A stretch of DNA of 64,000 nt from Torreya grandis (lineage: Eukaryota > Streptophyta > Pinopsida > Cupressales > Taxaceae). This document shows positions 45,307-56,500 of the stretch, piece after piece. The notes beneath the pieces are model-generated. The model was not told where the DNA came from. It did no database searches and saw only the letters and a program-made list of their open reading frames with translations. The stretch's first letter is position 1. Each line of letters opens with the position of its first letter. The stretch covers positions 1,118,501 to 1,182,500 of the forward strand of contig JARHVA010000667.1 of the NCBI GenBank assembly GCA_037957365.1, written 5' to 3'. The position numbers and the translations under genes are program-made.

Positions 45307-45352
45307 CTATATTTGTGGTCATTTGTCAGACATTAATATATTTATCTTATCT
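45307..45352 (+). mobile_element. LINE 2, displaced 3' tail
   Basis: CTATATTTGTGGTCATTTGTCAGACATTAATATA continues LINE 2 from 16713. The first five bases are the element C target duplication. A related tail is at about 52435-52480. Confidence 0.7.
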
Positions 45353-45999
45353 ATTCTCTATAAGAAATAAGCTATTCTCTTTAATGTTTGTTGGGACTAT
45401 TCTTCGAATTACCTCAAAAAGCTACCTTTCATTCCTAACTAGCCTTTTCTAAACTGAACTAAGTAGCTGTTCTAATTTTCTTACTTTCTTAATAAAGTTG
45501 CTTTCTTTGCTTTTAAAGTAATCCTTTAAGGTAGATGATTTCTTTTATTGTAATACTGCTAAAAAACTGTTGGTATTTTTGGTTGATCCAAGACATGAAA
45601 TCCTTGAAGCTAGGCAAGTTCCATTTAGCTATGGATTCCCTGCATCACCCCACCTTGACAGAAAAATTGAGTATCTTTGCTTGCTGTTCAGTTTCTTGAT
45701 TGAAATCTAGGTCCCCCCTTCCTGTCCCTTGCCTTATAACTTTACTAAGCATTGTTTGTAGCTTTGTTGCTTAGTTGTGATGGTTCTTTCATCTAGGATT
45801 TCTTCAATCTCTTCACGTTCCTTACCTGGAATCTACTGTCTCCAGTCGGATGGATGCTCTGACTCAATTTATATTTGTTCACCTGCATGATATTCATCTG
45901 CATATTCCACTTTAAAACTTAGTTAAATATCTAACTCTCCGGGTAGCTCTATCTGATAAGAGATAGTTGAATAGTTGTGGATGAACTGCCAATAGATGT
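45353..45999. other. Unassigned AT-rich sequence
   Basis: No coding pattern, LTR terminus or repeat recognised on either strand. It may be decayed pol sequence continuing from the RT fragment at 46000. Confidence 0.4.
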
Positions 46000-46245
46000 T
46001 CATCCTGCTTGAATGCTCTTCAGATCAGAAATGCGGATAGGAGTTGGACACTCTTTAAGAGCCTTCACTCTGTCCAGATCTGTATGATTTACATGTGTGT
46101 CAATGACAAGGTCCAGATATTTGATTGAAGTCTGGCCAAAAAATGACTTCTTCATTTGAGCTTGGAGCTTGTGTTGGCAAGGCAGTTCCAGATTTATGCA
46201 CATGTGCCAAGTTATCTTCCTACACCTTGCTGTAGACTAGAATGT
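46000..46245 (-). pseudogene. Old gypsy reverse transcriptase fragment (thumb side)
   Basis: The minus strand reads KKSFFGQTSIKYLDLVIDTH, then DRVKALKECPTPIRISDLKS, the typical segment after the YxDD box in Ty3/gypsy RT. It is separated from its upstream part (48087-48155) by the solo LTR at 46246-48086. Independent of elements A, B and C in wording and closer to plant chromovirus-type RT. Confidence 0.75.
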
Positions 46246-47077
46246 TGTGATGTCCCCTTTTTAGCGTGATCCTGTTTTATGATGGTTTAGCCTATCACTG
46301 GCCCTCGTAGGCTAACTCAGATGGTTAGAGGGTCTTTTGTGACAGAAACCTAGTTAGTGGATGGTTTATTTCTTCTTTAGAGTTCAGTAAGTTTCAGGGT
46401 TGGCCTTTGCAAGGGTTTCAAGACTCTTTCTCTCATACTTACTATTTATAGTAATTCATTCAGTCAGGGTTACTATTTATAGCAGGGCGCCCGAATGGGA
46501 TATTTCAGCAATGTCGATTCCGGTATTTAGTTGGCTTGGAGAAATAAGGTGTTTGGCCTAAGTTATGATGTTTAATTATTATTAAAGGTCACTTCAATAA
46601 TAATGAATATTTTAATATTATATTTTAACGTTATAGTTGCACTTTATGACTTAAGGGTTCATGTGGCATAAAAAGGGGGCCATTTCAATTTATTATTAAT
46701 AAAGTCATATTTTAATATTATTAAAAGTGCAACTAAAATATTATAAGGAAGCTTCTAGATGCGCTGACTTGATGAGGAGAAAAAAAGTATATTAAGAGGG
46801 TCATCCAAGCTTCATATCATCCAGGAATTGATATTTGCTTTGATGTGATTGTTTGGTGAAAGGAGCCAGCTAGGGTTTCTGCCATTGAGCCCATTGGGAA
46901 CAAAAATTCTCATTGGTTATGCAATTTTGAGGTTGTGAAATATCAGCGGAATTATTGCTTCATTGTGGGCTTCATTCAGGAGTCCAATCTGTGCTTAAAT
47001 TGGAGAATACATTAAGTTTCACAAGGGTTCCAAAGGTTAATCATTTGCAAATCTGAAAATTGTTGATGACATGAATA

Positions 47078-47160
47078 GTGGCGTGAATAGTGATGCGCTA
47101 CAGTACCCGCTACAGTGCACGTGAACAGTGATCGCTACAGTGCACATGAACAGTGCATGT
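47078..47160. repeat. Short interspersed tandem of GAAYAGTG and GCTACAGT
   Basis: GTGAATAGTGATGCGCTACAGT, then CCGCTACAGTGCACGTGAACAG, then TGATCGCTACAGTGCACATG. Three imperfect units of 26-30 bp, with a CACGTG core at about 47118. Confidence 0.7.
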
Positions 47161-47851
47161 TATTACTGCTAAACAATCTTCAACACAGCCACGTGGAAGT
47201 TAAGGAAATTGATTATCATTCTCAGGCTGTATTGTTGTCTTGGCTGGGCATGTAAAGTCTAGGGCAGAAACGCCTTTCTTTGGCATCTTCACTTCATTAC
47301 TAAGGGACGGCTAGACCTTATATAGGCTTCTTTGGGGTTTTTATGGTGGAGACAACATTCCTTGCAGCAGTTCGAATAATACAAGGGTTTACAATCCGTT
47401 GTCAAGATTTCCAGGTTCCTTTTCATTTTAGTTTGCATATAGCTAACTCAGTTAAATTAATGCTGAAGCAGCCTTGCAATTGTTTCATTGAATAATCTTG
47501 CATCGTAATCAATCTTGCCTTGGTATGTTGAATCTTGGCAACCCAATTGTAATCAGGTTTACTGAGTTTAGTATGCAAGACAACTGTTTGTCCTAATACA
47601 TCATTGTTGCAACAGCTTATGGGTATTAGTTCTAGTCATAATAAGTTTGCATGCCAACCATTTGTGATAATGCCTATACATTCCCAGTCAATATAATCAG
47701 TCAGAAGGCTGCAATAAAGGAGTTTTGGAGTTGCATTGAATTGTTTGCAAAATACCTTCTTGCTGTAGGTGTTTATTTGCTTTGGTAGGTTGCTTGCCAA
47801 GTGTTTGCATTAATGCCCTTGGCTGTAGTTGCACATCAGCTATAGAGTTGC

Positions 47852-47853
<2 letters not shown>

Positions 47854-47889
<36 letters not shown>
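47854..47889. repeat. (TA)n microsatellite
   Basis: An uninterrupted TA run of about 18 units inside the solo LTR. Confidence 0.9.
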
Positions 47890-47893
<4 letters not shown>

Positions 47894-48086
47894 TTGCATT
47901 ACATCCTCATTTCATTTCAGTCCTTTGCATATGTTCTTTGGAGCCTATTGAATGCATATTACCATCTTTTAAAATACCAAAAGAATCATCAATCAACAAG
48001 TTCAGACTTCGCAAGACAAGTGTTTGACGGAATTCCTAAGAGCCCGAAACTGAAAATTAAAGGCCAATTCAGCTGGGGTCTTTACA

Positions 48087-48155
48087 AATGCCATCCGAAT
48101 AGGTGACAACCAAGATTCCAAGAGGCAGCTGGAAAATGTCATAAAGGGGGCGCAT
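48087..48155 (-). pseudogene. Old gypsy reverse transcriptase fragment (YxDD side)
   Basis: The minus strand gives ILVVTYSDGI just at the solo LTR edge, equivalent to FVVVYIDDIL; the first Asp-Asp pair reads DG. Upstream residues are out of frame. Confidence 0.6.
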
Positions 48156-48354
48156 GAAGTTAATTAGTGCAAAAGGCCGAAATGTCATGTCAATTTGAAT
48201 TTTTATATGTCAGCTAAGTAACTGTCAGCTGATTGTTTTTAATAGTTTCAACTGTTTGCGCGTGTACCATGATAATAACTTGAGCTGTAAATTGTCCACG
48301 CGAGAAATGTTTTGATATTCTTTTATATAATTAAATTGTTTCTTTATGCCTCAG

Positions 48355-48438
48355 GGATTTGGGATTCAACAATTTGACAGGATCTATTCCAGACACGTTC
48401 CAAATTCAAAGAACTAAAGGCTACGATTTAGAATATTT
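48355..48438 (+). CDS. Leucine-rich-repeat exon of a host gene (partial)
   Basis: An 84-base exon is bounded by an acceptor (TTTATGCCTCAG) and a donor (GTAAGT). It encodes DLGFNNLTGSIPDTFQIQRT followed by KGYDLEY in one frame, with one base before the first codon and two after the last: introns are phase 2 on both sides. The N-x-L-T-G-x-I-P wording is the plant extracellular LRR consensus. Phase-2 introns between LRR units are usual in plant LRR receptor kinases. The second exon at 49664 completes the same split codon. I cannot see the signal peptide, other repeats or kinase domain in the window, so this may be an exon pair of a long-intron gene or an isolated gene fragment. Confidence 0.72.
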
Positions 48439-49663
48439 GTAAGTTAAATGCTAGAAACATTGGTGTTTTTTGGGAAAAGATATTTTTTCAATTTGTTTTA
48501 AACTATACACAAATGAAATCACAATATGCAATGCCTAATCAATCAATCAAAGAACCACTGAATATTTTTCAGAGTTCCTTCCAAAGGAGGACTCAGCAAG
48601 CACTTATGTTGTCTACTCTTCTCTAATTATTTTTGTTTACCTGCTTCTGCAATTCACTAGCCATAAGATTGAAATTGCTGAGTGTATATATCTCCCCTCA
48701 TAGCTACTTTATATCCCATATCTAGTTTAACTGGTTTCCTTTCCTTACTAATTCGATTGCTGAGAGTGTATATATCTCCCCTCATATCTACTTTATATCC
48801 CATATCTAGTTTAAATGGTTTCCTTTTCTTACTGATAATCCACTCGAGATTCCTTTCCTCACTAATAATCCACTTGAGATGTGTTTCATCTTTCCCACTT
48901 TCTACCTCTTCTCCTCTTCTTCCTCTTTCCCATTCTCCATTTTTATATTTCCTCACTTTCTTCACTTGAGAGTTCAACATCTTTGCCTAGCTTATGAGGA
49001 ATCCCCTCTTTTTTCATTAACAGTCGAACTTGATCTATAAACTATGGGCCTTCCTCTAAAGCACGGTCTCTGTCCTCTAAATCAAAAAGAGCAAGACACA
49101 ATAACCTTTAGTTTATGAAGCTAACTCTACCTAGCCTTCAGATTCCGACAATCTGAATTCCATAACAATTCGATTGGCAAAAAACCCATGAACTAGCAAG
49201 TCATCCCATTTTTTTTCATCCTACAGATAGCACTCATGATATACTTTAAGGATAACATCTATTGACAATTCCTCATCCTTCTTTAAGATGACAATATCCA
49301 CCAGGCTTGGACGAAGTTTCTTCTTGGTCTTTCTTTTCAATGAATTTGTTGCATACAATGCACAAGTTATTATTCAAGCCTCCTCTCCCTCTTTGGAGTC
49401 ATTTTAAAACATGGAACAAAAATGTGTTTTTCTTGTTTTTCTAGCCTGCTTCTCAACCCTGCCTTTCTCCACAAGGTGAACACCATTAGCTGGTCAGCCT
49501 GGCGCATATGGGAAGATTCAGGGAAAATTCAATGTATGATTTATTTGATAATTAAAACATGGTATTTTGGTTTTCACTGTTGGCATTAAAATCTCTTCTA
49601 GTAATACAAAAAGGATCTTTAGGCCAAAGCAAAGCAATAAAGGACAATTTGTTGCCATTTCAG
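48439..49663 (+). other. Intron between two LRR exons
   Basis: 1225 bases starting GTAAGTTAAATG and ending TTGCCATTTCAG. It contains a tandem duplication at 48674-48838. Frames here, including the hydrophobic one at 48682-48969, come from that duplication. No transposon protein is recognised. Confidence 0.6.
48674..48838. repeat. Tandem duplication, unit about 82 bp
   Basis: ATTGCTGAGTGTATATATCTCC... to ...CTTACTAATTCG repeats with a 2-base insertion in the second copy, followed by a shorter 30-bp echo (ATAATCCACTYGAGAT) to about 48880. Confidence 0.8.
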
Positions 49664-49732
49664 GTACCTTGAAAACAATAGATTGACAGGAAAACTCCAA
49701 GACCAATCATGGTTAAAGAAAATTTCTCACGT
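49664..49732 (+). CDS. Second LRR exon of the same host gene (partial)
   Basis: The 69-base exon opens after TTGCCATTTCAG and closes before GTAAGA. Combined with the TT at the end of the first exon it encodes LYLENNRLTGKLQDQSWLKK and then ISHV. Y-L-x-x-N-x-L-T-G is the canonical LRR beta-strand and turn. Both borders are phase 2, consistent with one LRR unit per exon. No stop or frameshift is present in either exon. The next exon should be downstream of 49732; I did not find a convincing one before the integrase remnant at 50830. Confidence 0.72.
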
Positions 49733-50249
49733 GTAAGATTTTTTTTTCTCTTTCCTAGATCAAAAATTAATTCAATATCTTTCTACATGTGTGTAAAGTA
49801 CAGTTAGCGAAATATGATATATATTGATGCTAATTGTTGCTGCTTTGAGTGATGTAGAAAGTTGCAGCATAGAATAATTCCGACCAATTCTTCATAGATT
49901 ATAAAGATCCCTTAATTCAATGAATTTGTTTGGAATATGGTTTTCATATTCAATTCCATCAAAAATATTTCTTGCTAAAAAACATGGGACTAAAATGCCA
50001 CAGTATTGGTTGATCATGGTTTTCTATGCCATGTTACGACTAGAAATAATGATCAATTTTTCATTAAATGAAAGGAACCAATGAGGTTTAGTCATGGTTA
50101 TTTACCTTAATATTATAGGTACCAAGTCAAAAGAAACCACTAAGGTTTAGTGATAGCACATCCAATTTATCCCTAGATCTACTTGTGGTATGCCTAGTCG
50201 GTAATCTAATATTCAAAAGAGCAATATCCAAACTAAAATATATGGAATC
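49733..50249. other. Unassigned AT-rich sequence downstream of LRR exon
   Basis: Probably intron or intergenic. No coding or repeat pattern is clear. Confidence 0.4.
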
Positions 50250-50600
50250 AAGTATTGTACCAACTAATCAGGTAATCTATGCCTCAACGCTATTGGATAA
50301 TCAGCTTTAAAATAGTCCAAATTTGACTATTTCAAGTCGGACTAAATGTTCATAACTGCACTCAATTTTCTATGTAAAACAAAAACTCATTTTTCTGTTT
50401 GATCATTATGTATCTTGGAGTAAAGTATCATACGAAATTATCATGTGATCTGTGTCTCAACTATATTCAAGAATTTCCGGTAAGATTGTCTAAATTTGAC
50501 TAGTTCAAGTTGGACTAAATGTTCAAAATTGCACCCAATTTGGTGTATAAAAGGAGAACTCATTATTCTATTTGATCATTATATATACTAGATGCATAGA
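50250..50600. repeat. Degenerate tandem duplication, unit about 175 bp
   Basis: Two adjacent copies share GTCYAAATTTGACTAKTTCAAG, GGACTAAATGTTCA and TTTGATCATTATRTAT in the same order. They are about 75-80% alike by eye. Confidence 0.6.
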
Positions 50601-50829
50601 ATTTAATTTACTTGCATGTGATCTTGTGTTTATACCTTAAAAGAGGATTATGTTGCTTAGCAAGAGATGAGTTCCTCTCTAAGTGCAATTTTGACATCTA
50701 TTTATGTTGAGGGAGGAAGAGAAAGTGAGTTACATGTTCAAATGGATGCAAGTCTTCTTAATCACTAAAATTATGCAATGTACAATATCCAATGTTTCAT
50801 GTGCAATAGATTTTCCTCCCTAATTTCAT

Positions 50830-52030
50830 AATGCTATATTGGCATCCTGGTATGAAAACATTGGGAATTATTTATCGACAACTGACTTTCCTGAGGATAT
50901 GAGTAGTAAGGAAAAACAAAATATATATATAATTGCAAAGGCAAGGTTGTGCCAACTAATTAATGCCCTGTTGTACAAGATAGGGCCGGACCAGATATTA
51001 CAACAATGTGTAATGCAAAATCAATGCTACAGGATTCTTTGAGAAGCAAATGACTCACCCAAGAACATAGGGAGAAAGATGGCACTATGAGGAAGGTTCT
51101 TCTAGTAGTACTTTGGTGGCCTAGGCTGTTCTTGGGTGCAAAAGAATGGGTAGTTTTTGTGATACATGTCACAGGACTGAGGAACCATTGAAAAGAAACT
51201 GTGTTTGCATCCAATGCAATTGCAAGATTTATTTGAGAGGTGGTATGCCAATTTCATAGATTTATTCAAGAACCCAAGCTGCCTACAATAGAGTAGGTAC
51301 ACTGTCATTGCACGACCAAGTACTTAATAAAGTGGTAAAATGCTTAGGCTGCCATACAACTCGACAATGAGTACAACCAAGTTTCTGTATGAGATCATCA
51401 CATAATCCAAAATATCACTACACTTAACTCTTGATAGGGGAAGTCACTTTATGAATGAAATTAAGCATCACCTGACCATGGAATTTAGAATTTTCCATTC
51501 ATCATCAAACTTTTACTATCCAAGGATGAATAGTTAGGCAGAGGCGACAAATAAGATCCTAGTATGCCTCTTTAAAAATTCATGTGAAATCAAAGGAAAT
51601 TATTGGGAAGAGTGGCTTCAAGCAGGCCTATAAGCATATACGACGATTTATAAAGAAATAATGAGACACACTATTCCAATTAATGTATGGCCAAGACACG
51701 TGGATGGAATTCTTGGTTCCTAGAATAAGTATAGCATTGGGTAATAAGTTGGGAGGCCAACAAAGTTTGAAGGGTAGATTAGTCGAGTTGGGGCAAGTTT
51801 ATTGAAAAAAGGATGAATGCATAGTGATGTATAGAAGTGATACAAAATCTATGGTAGCAATGAGATGACATACATTTAAGACAAACAAAATTGAAGCTAG
51901 GCATGCTAGTTCCAAAGTTTGGTGCATGAAGATAAATTAAGCTCAGGAAGTTCAAACTATTGTGGTTAGGGCCATTTAAGATTCATGAGGCTGGCGATAG
52001 TTAATTGGTAATGCTAAAGAGTCACATTAC
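50830..52030 (+). pseudogene. Old gypsy integrase remnant
   Basis: The plus strand shows ASWYENIGNYLSTTDFPED, the segment preceding integrase in many plant gypsy elements, then LLYKIGPDQILQQCV. Degraded zinc-domain wording follows (KVLLVVLWWPRLFLGAKEWV), with the DRGSHF-type region near 51440 (LTLDRGSHFMNE) and YYPRMN..AEATNKILVCLF near 51520. The GPFKIHEAGDS tail is at about 51970. Stops and frameshifts are frequent. It is not from elements A-C. Confidence 0.75.
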
Positions 52031-52059
52031 GAGTTTCTTTTGTATTATGAGAAACACAT

Positions 52060-52480
52060 TGGCCTTGAATGTTAGGGGAGATTCTAGAGGAAGTACTTTG
52101 CTTCCCCCTAGGATCTCCCAACCTAGCCCCTCCGACATTGGGTGCTCCCCAGTGAGAACTATAAGATATTTTCACTGTGATTGATGATGGGTCAAACAAC
52201 ATATCCACTTCGAGCACACAAAAATATTTTCAATGAAGTGTTCCAGTCTTTATTGGCACATGCTTTTGGGGGCTCTTGTTCACCCTTCATTGCTATTTGT
52301 ATTAGTTCCATTACCACCTTTGTTAGTGGCACAATGCTTTACTTTGTCTTATGTACTTGTATTCCTTTATTTTATTTTATTTGGCTTCTTGGATTCTCTT
52401 TCCTTGAATTTTCTATTGTTAACAGTTGTATCCTTGAGTCCCATTGACCTAATTTTCGTCATTTGTGAAAATTAATATAA
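52060..52480 (+). mobile_element. LINE 3'-tail fragment
   Basis: The end of this segment, GAGTCCCATTGACCTAATTTTCGTCATTTGTG, resembles the LINE 2 tail split between 16700-16713 and 45307-45345. The preceding 300 bp are C/T-rich as in LINE 2 (16500-16700), but similarity is low. Confidence 0.5.
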
Positions 52481-52489
52481 TTTTTTTCT

Positions 52490-53500
52490 TTCTAGATGGT
52501 TGGTTAGTTAAATAAATAGTTCATGGTTCTAAGTTGAAGCTTTGTAAAGCTAGAGAAGGGTAGGGTGCATCAAGAAGAGTAAATGAGAAAGTGAAGGAGG
52601 CAGACAACACAACCCAAAGCTATCTTGTTTGAGCATTGTTCACAAAAAGACTTGAAACAACAAAGGAGAGAACCAAATTTTGCAACCCTAAACCCCAAAG
52701 TGGAAAAGAATAGTGATACAAAGGTGTGATATGTGTAAGAAAGTGACCATATTTTGCTATGTTTGAAGAATCTATGTAAAATAATGGAACACTGAGTGAG
52801 GGTTAAGGATTTCAAGAATCTTGAGAAATTGCTCAAAGACGCTCAAGGAAGACCCTTTCCAAAAATAGAAAGTGTGCTTGGTATGATAGAGAATGTTTAG
52901 ATCAACATTCCTATCTATATATCAATATAAATAGAGGATGATTTAAAATATATTGAGGAATTCGATATTTTTAAATGGAAAATGTCTGTACATTTTAAAA
53001 ACATGCATAGAATCCAAAGTGGTAACTATGGCAGCGAATTAACACTCCCACCTCCATGAAATTGCCCTATCAGATTTGCAAAAAGTTATTTAAGGAGACA
53101 AAGTATTTGAGATATTACAATTGTATAATATTGCCTTCATTTGTTGAGAATGGTTGTAATAAAGTTGTGGATAGGCATCTTGCAGCATACATCTGATCTC
53201 ACGGATCATTGCATAGAACTTTGCATGATACAACTTTGTAGTTTATAGTTCTAGCATGGTGTCTCATTGCTATTGTGTTCTTTTTGTCTAAAATCACTTT
53301 AATTGTTAATTTGGGCTTCTATAATACACATTTGTTTAGGTCATAACACATTTGAACCACTTTGAGTGTGTTATCCCCATGCCTCCTCATGGGCATTAGA
53401 TCAGTTGTATTAGAGCAAAATACACTTTGTCTCATATTGTCATGTCTCCTCAAATATGAGTAGTTGAAGACCCTTAGCCTATTTCCTTGTTGTTTCCCAT
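52490..53500. other. Unassigned sequence
   Basis: I see no gene, LTR terminus or repeat. Short frames on both strands look random. Confidence 0.4.
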
Positions 53501-54398
53501 AGGCAAAGGGGAGGAAAAATCAAAGGGGAAACATTGGTTCTGTTTTCCAAGTTGTAAAAAGGTACTTTTTAGTAAATCTTTTATAATTTTGACTTGAAAA
53601 GGGTTTTTTTTAAATCATGGGCTAGGTTAGCCCTTAAGTGAAATTATAAGGCATGTGCTTTCTAAAATATTCAAATATTCCCTCCAAGTGGAACGCACCC
53701 TTTATGGAGGGGGTTTTAGAGGGAAATGATATAAAAAGAAGAAGGAGGTTCATTTTGAAGGATATGTCATTTTTACCAATTGAAATCTTGAGTTTGAGCA
53801 CAAATTGCTTGACTTGTTCTGTTAAAGACGAAAACCTTCATTGGAAATATGAAGTTAAGGATGGAAACCCTTAACCTTCAGCTACACAACCTCATTTCAA
53901 GGGTTGCAAAGAGCAGAGTTGATCAGTTTGAGGAGCTTAGACACCATTTTCAGGGGAGGCAAAGCAGGGAAGGATATCTTGGAGAAGGATGCAGCAGTTG
54001 CTAGGGCAATGACCTTGTTTTAGAGTCCAACAATGGCAGCGAATTGCTTAAGGAGGGTACTGAACCACGTTTGAGGGCGACGACCCCCCCTTTTGGTTTG
54101 AAAGTGACTCAATTTGAAGGCATTGAAACATTGTTGGTATTTTTATTGAATTTTTCCATCCTTTTGTTGGTTCGAAAAATCAGATTTGAAAGTATTTTTG
54201 TGGGCTGTAATATTTATGAATTTGTGGTGAATATTTGATGATCAAATATTGTAACTTGTGCATTAAATTTGTATTTCCAAAATTCTGAAATTTTATGGTT
54301 AGGGTTTGGAATAGAAAAAATAAAAATTGCATATGTTTGTGTTAGGGTTTGTTGTGAATTTTCAAATTTGCATAATATGTCCGAAAGGGGACATTACA
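53501..54398 (+). repeat. 3' part of an LTR (element G)
   Basis: It ends GGGGACATTACA at 54398 and is followed by a Met-type primer site. The LTR start could not be located, so its left border is uncertain. Confidence 0.55.
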
Positions 54399-54399
54399 G

Positions 54400-54412
54400 T
54401 GGTATCAAAGCC
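54400..54412 (+). promoter_or_regulatory. Primer-binding site, element G
   Basis: TGGTATCAAAGCC, one base after the LTR end; one change from TGGTATCAGAGC, complementary to plant initiator tRNA-Met. Confidence 0.75.
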
Positions 54413-54479
54413 AAATTATTGGCTAGTTGTGAGGGTTTGAGTTGGCTTCATGCCAAACGGTGATGGTGAAGTGAGGTAC

Positions 54480-54656
54480 TACAAAAGGGAAAAGAAGAAA
54501 TGTCCAAAAGATAGGTAGAAGATCAAGAGCAGCCAAGGGAAGAGTGGGAAGAACCAAGGCAAGACTTGGAACAGACAAGGCATAGTGACATGGATGTCCC
54601 AGATATGGCTAGGTTTGAAAAATTTACTCAAACTCAAGAGCAATTGATGGAGATGA
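54480..54656 (+). pseudogene. Element G gag start, cut by element D
   Basis: Charged, Glu/Gln-rich plus-strand reading (EEWEEPRQDLEQTRHSDMDV) to RFEKFTQTQEQLMEMM, typical of the N-terminus of plant gypsy gag. It is cut at 54656 by the LTR of element D. Confidence 0.55.
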
Positions 54657-55177
54657 TGTAATATCCCCTCAACCAAATCGCCAATCACCATGCAGTTGAG
54701 GAACGCTGCCATTTAATTAGCAAATCGCCCATGGATGGAGTGCCTAAACAACAATCATTAAGCATTTATTATTAATTAATTAATTAATCAGTCATTAGCA
54801 TTCATTTGATAAAAGGTCACAATCTTTAAAGAAGACATGTTGTTTGGGTGGAAAGCTATAAAGGTATTTATATTCAGCAAATTGATGAGAAGGAAATCAT
54901 ACATCCAAACATTCAACCTTGTACAAGCATTATGCTTTAAAATCGCTTTTAAGGATGAAACCCCTTAATTGTGTAATCTGATTTCAAGGACGAAAACCCT
55001 TGTCATCATTATAACCCAAGGACGAAACCCCTCAAGGATTTATATTTTATTAGTAATACAATTACATTTTTATTTAAAGTATTTTTTTAAGTACAAGTTC
55101 TTATTTATAAAATAATATTTCAAGGGAATTCCGAGCAAACCAAATTCTTGTATAATATTCCGATTAGGAATATTAAA
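54657..55177 (+). repeat. Element D 5' LTR (521 bp)
   Basis: It starts TGTAATATCCCCTCAACC and ends AGGAATATTAAA. The left flank is GATGA (54652-54656). The LTR has AAGGAYGAAACCCCT repeats at 54950-55030. The 3' LTR is absent, because element E interrupts D. Confidence 0.75.
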
Positions 55178-55178
55178 G

Positions 55179-55187
55179 TGGTATCAG
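55179..55187 (+). promoter_or_regulatory. Primer-binding site, element D
   Basis: TGGTATCAG with the remainder (TATCAGAGC) displaced by a short duplication (TCTATCAGAGC), complementary to initiator tRNA-Met. Confidence 0.7.
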
Positions 55188-55299
55188 TCTATCAGAGCTC
55201 TCTATCCTGCCAGCCTATGGAATGAAAATTTAATGCAAGGTGATGATAAATAAATCCGATATTATTTGAGAAATAAAACTAAGGGTTCCGATTAGCAAA

Positions 55300-56500
55300 A
55301 AGAAGAAATTGAAAAGGGAGATGAAAGGGCAAATATGGGAGAGGAATCGAGATGATGAATGAATGGATATGCTTATCCAAGGTCAAGAACAACTAGCTAA
55401 TACAATGACTCAATTAGCTTTTGCAATACAATTTATGACAAATTCTAGATATCAGAATAGTGAAAATAGCCATTATAGTACTAGCCATAATCAAATCCCT
55501 CAAAAAAAGAACCATGAGTTCTTCAAATAGACCTTTTCAGCCTAAATTTATTTCAAGAAACAAATAAATTATGGAAGAAGAAACCCAAACTTCATTGGGA
55601 GAGGACCTTACATCTTGTTTTGAAGAATATTGAGACCTTTCAGATGAAATACGAAGGGAAGTACCACTCAAAAAATTCATGGAAATGAAAAGCAATTGAA
55701 ATGGTACTTGAACAGAGCATAGACCCCAAAATACTCAAGGAGATCTTCAACATGCATTGGGTAAATTGAACTTGTCTACTTTCGATGGCTCTAACAAATG
55801 CACGGGACAGGCATGTATACAAAAATTAGATGCCTACTTATCTCTCCAACCTATAATTGAAGTGATCAAATTCACAACCCTTCATCTTAAAGGAACAACT
55901 CATGAATAGTGGTATCATGAGTGGATTACACAAGGGCGTGATCTCATTAAATCATATGACGAATTTAATAGGAGATTGATTGAAAGGTTCGATAGAGTTG
56001 ACCCCAAAATTCATTTTCAAGAATCAGCTCTATTAATACAAAGTAGCAATGTGCAAGACTATGTGGTGGATTTTCAGAGGCTCGATGTGATGGCTTCAAA
56101 TGTCACTGAAAGGTGGCTTATAGTATTGTTCATGGAAGGATTGATTGAGCCATTCAAAGGTTTGGTCAAAGCCTTCAATCCCTCCCTCCAAGAAACAATC
56201 AAAAAGGTAGTGGATTCAATGACATCAATGCCAAGAAATAAAATGGTGTCATTTATACAACTGATAATAACCAATAGCAGACAGCCACAAACCATGTCTT
56301 TAGGGCAGCAAGGGACAACACCATGTAGCCAACAAAGAAGACCCTTTCAATCGGGAGGATTCCAACCAAGGAATCCATTTAAATCAGGTAAAGAGACATA
56401 AACAAGAAATGAGCTAAAGAGGAAAGACTTATGCTTCACTTGTAAGGACCCTTGGGTTCCAGGTCACCATTGTTTGGGAAAGGGGCAAGTCCATTACATC
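55300..56500 (+). pseudogene. Element D gag with zinc knuckle
   Basis: The plus strand gives KLNLSTFDGSNKCTGQACIQ, then THE-stop-WYHEWITQGRDLIKS, NRRLIERFDRVDPKIHF and SNVQDYVVDFQRLDVMASNV, a capsid core of chromovirus-like gag. An in-frame TAA at 56399-56401 is followed by KRKDLCFTCKDPWVPGHHCL, a C-x2-C...G-H-x-C zinc knuckle of the plant chromovirus type. It differs from the knuckle-less gags of A-C. Three or more defects are present, so it is a pseudogene. Confidence 0.82.

Larger units (their letters stand above)
46246..48086. repeat. Solo LTR (1841 bp) splitting a gypsy RT fragment
   Basis: It starts TGTGATGTCCCCTTTTTAG and ends GGGGTCTTTACA. Flanks are AATGT (46241-46245) and AATGC (48087-48091), a 5-bp duplication with one transition. 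Removing it rejoins an RT reading (SDGILVYSK to HVHKSG), which supports the borders. The orientation cannot be fixed. It contains a GAACAGTG/CGCTACAGT repeat and a (TA)n microsatellite. Confidence 0.78.

Noticed and set aside
48682..48969. 95-codon frame with repeated YPISSLTGFLSLL-like segments, possible membrane protein
   Set aside because: It is created by the 82-bp tandem duplication in the intron and lies on both sides of it without any start or splice support.
52181..52475. Hydrophobic plus-strand frames (88 and 80 codons)
   Set aside because: Two overlapping frames in T-rich LINE tail sequence; no family resemblance.
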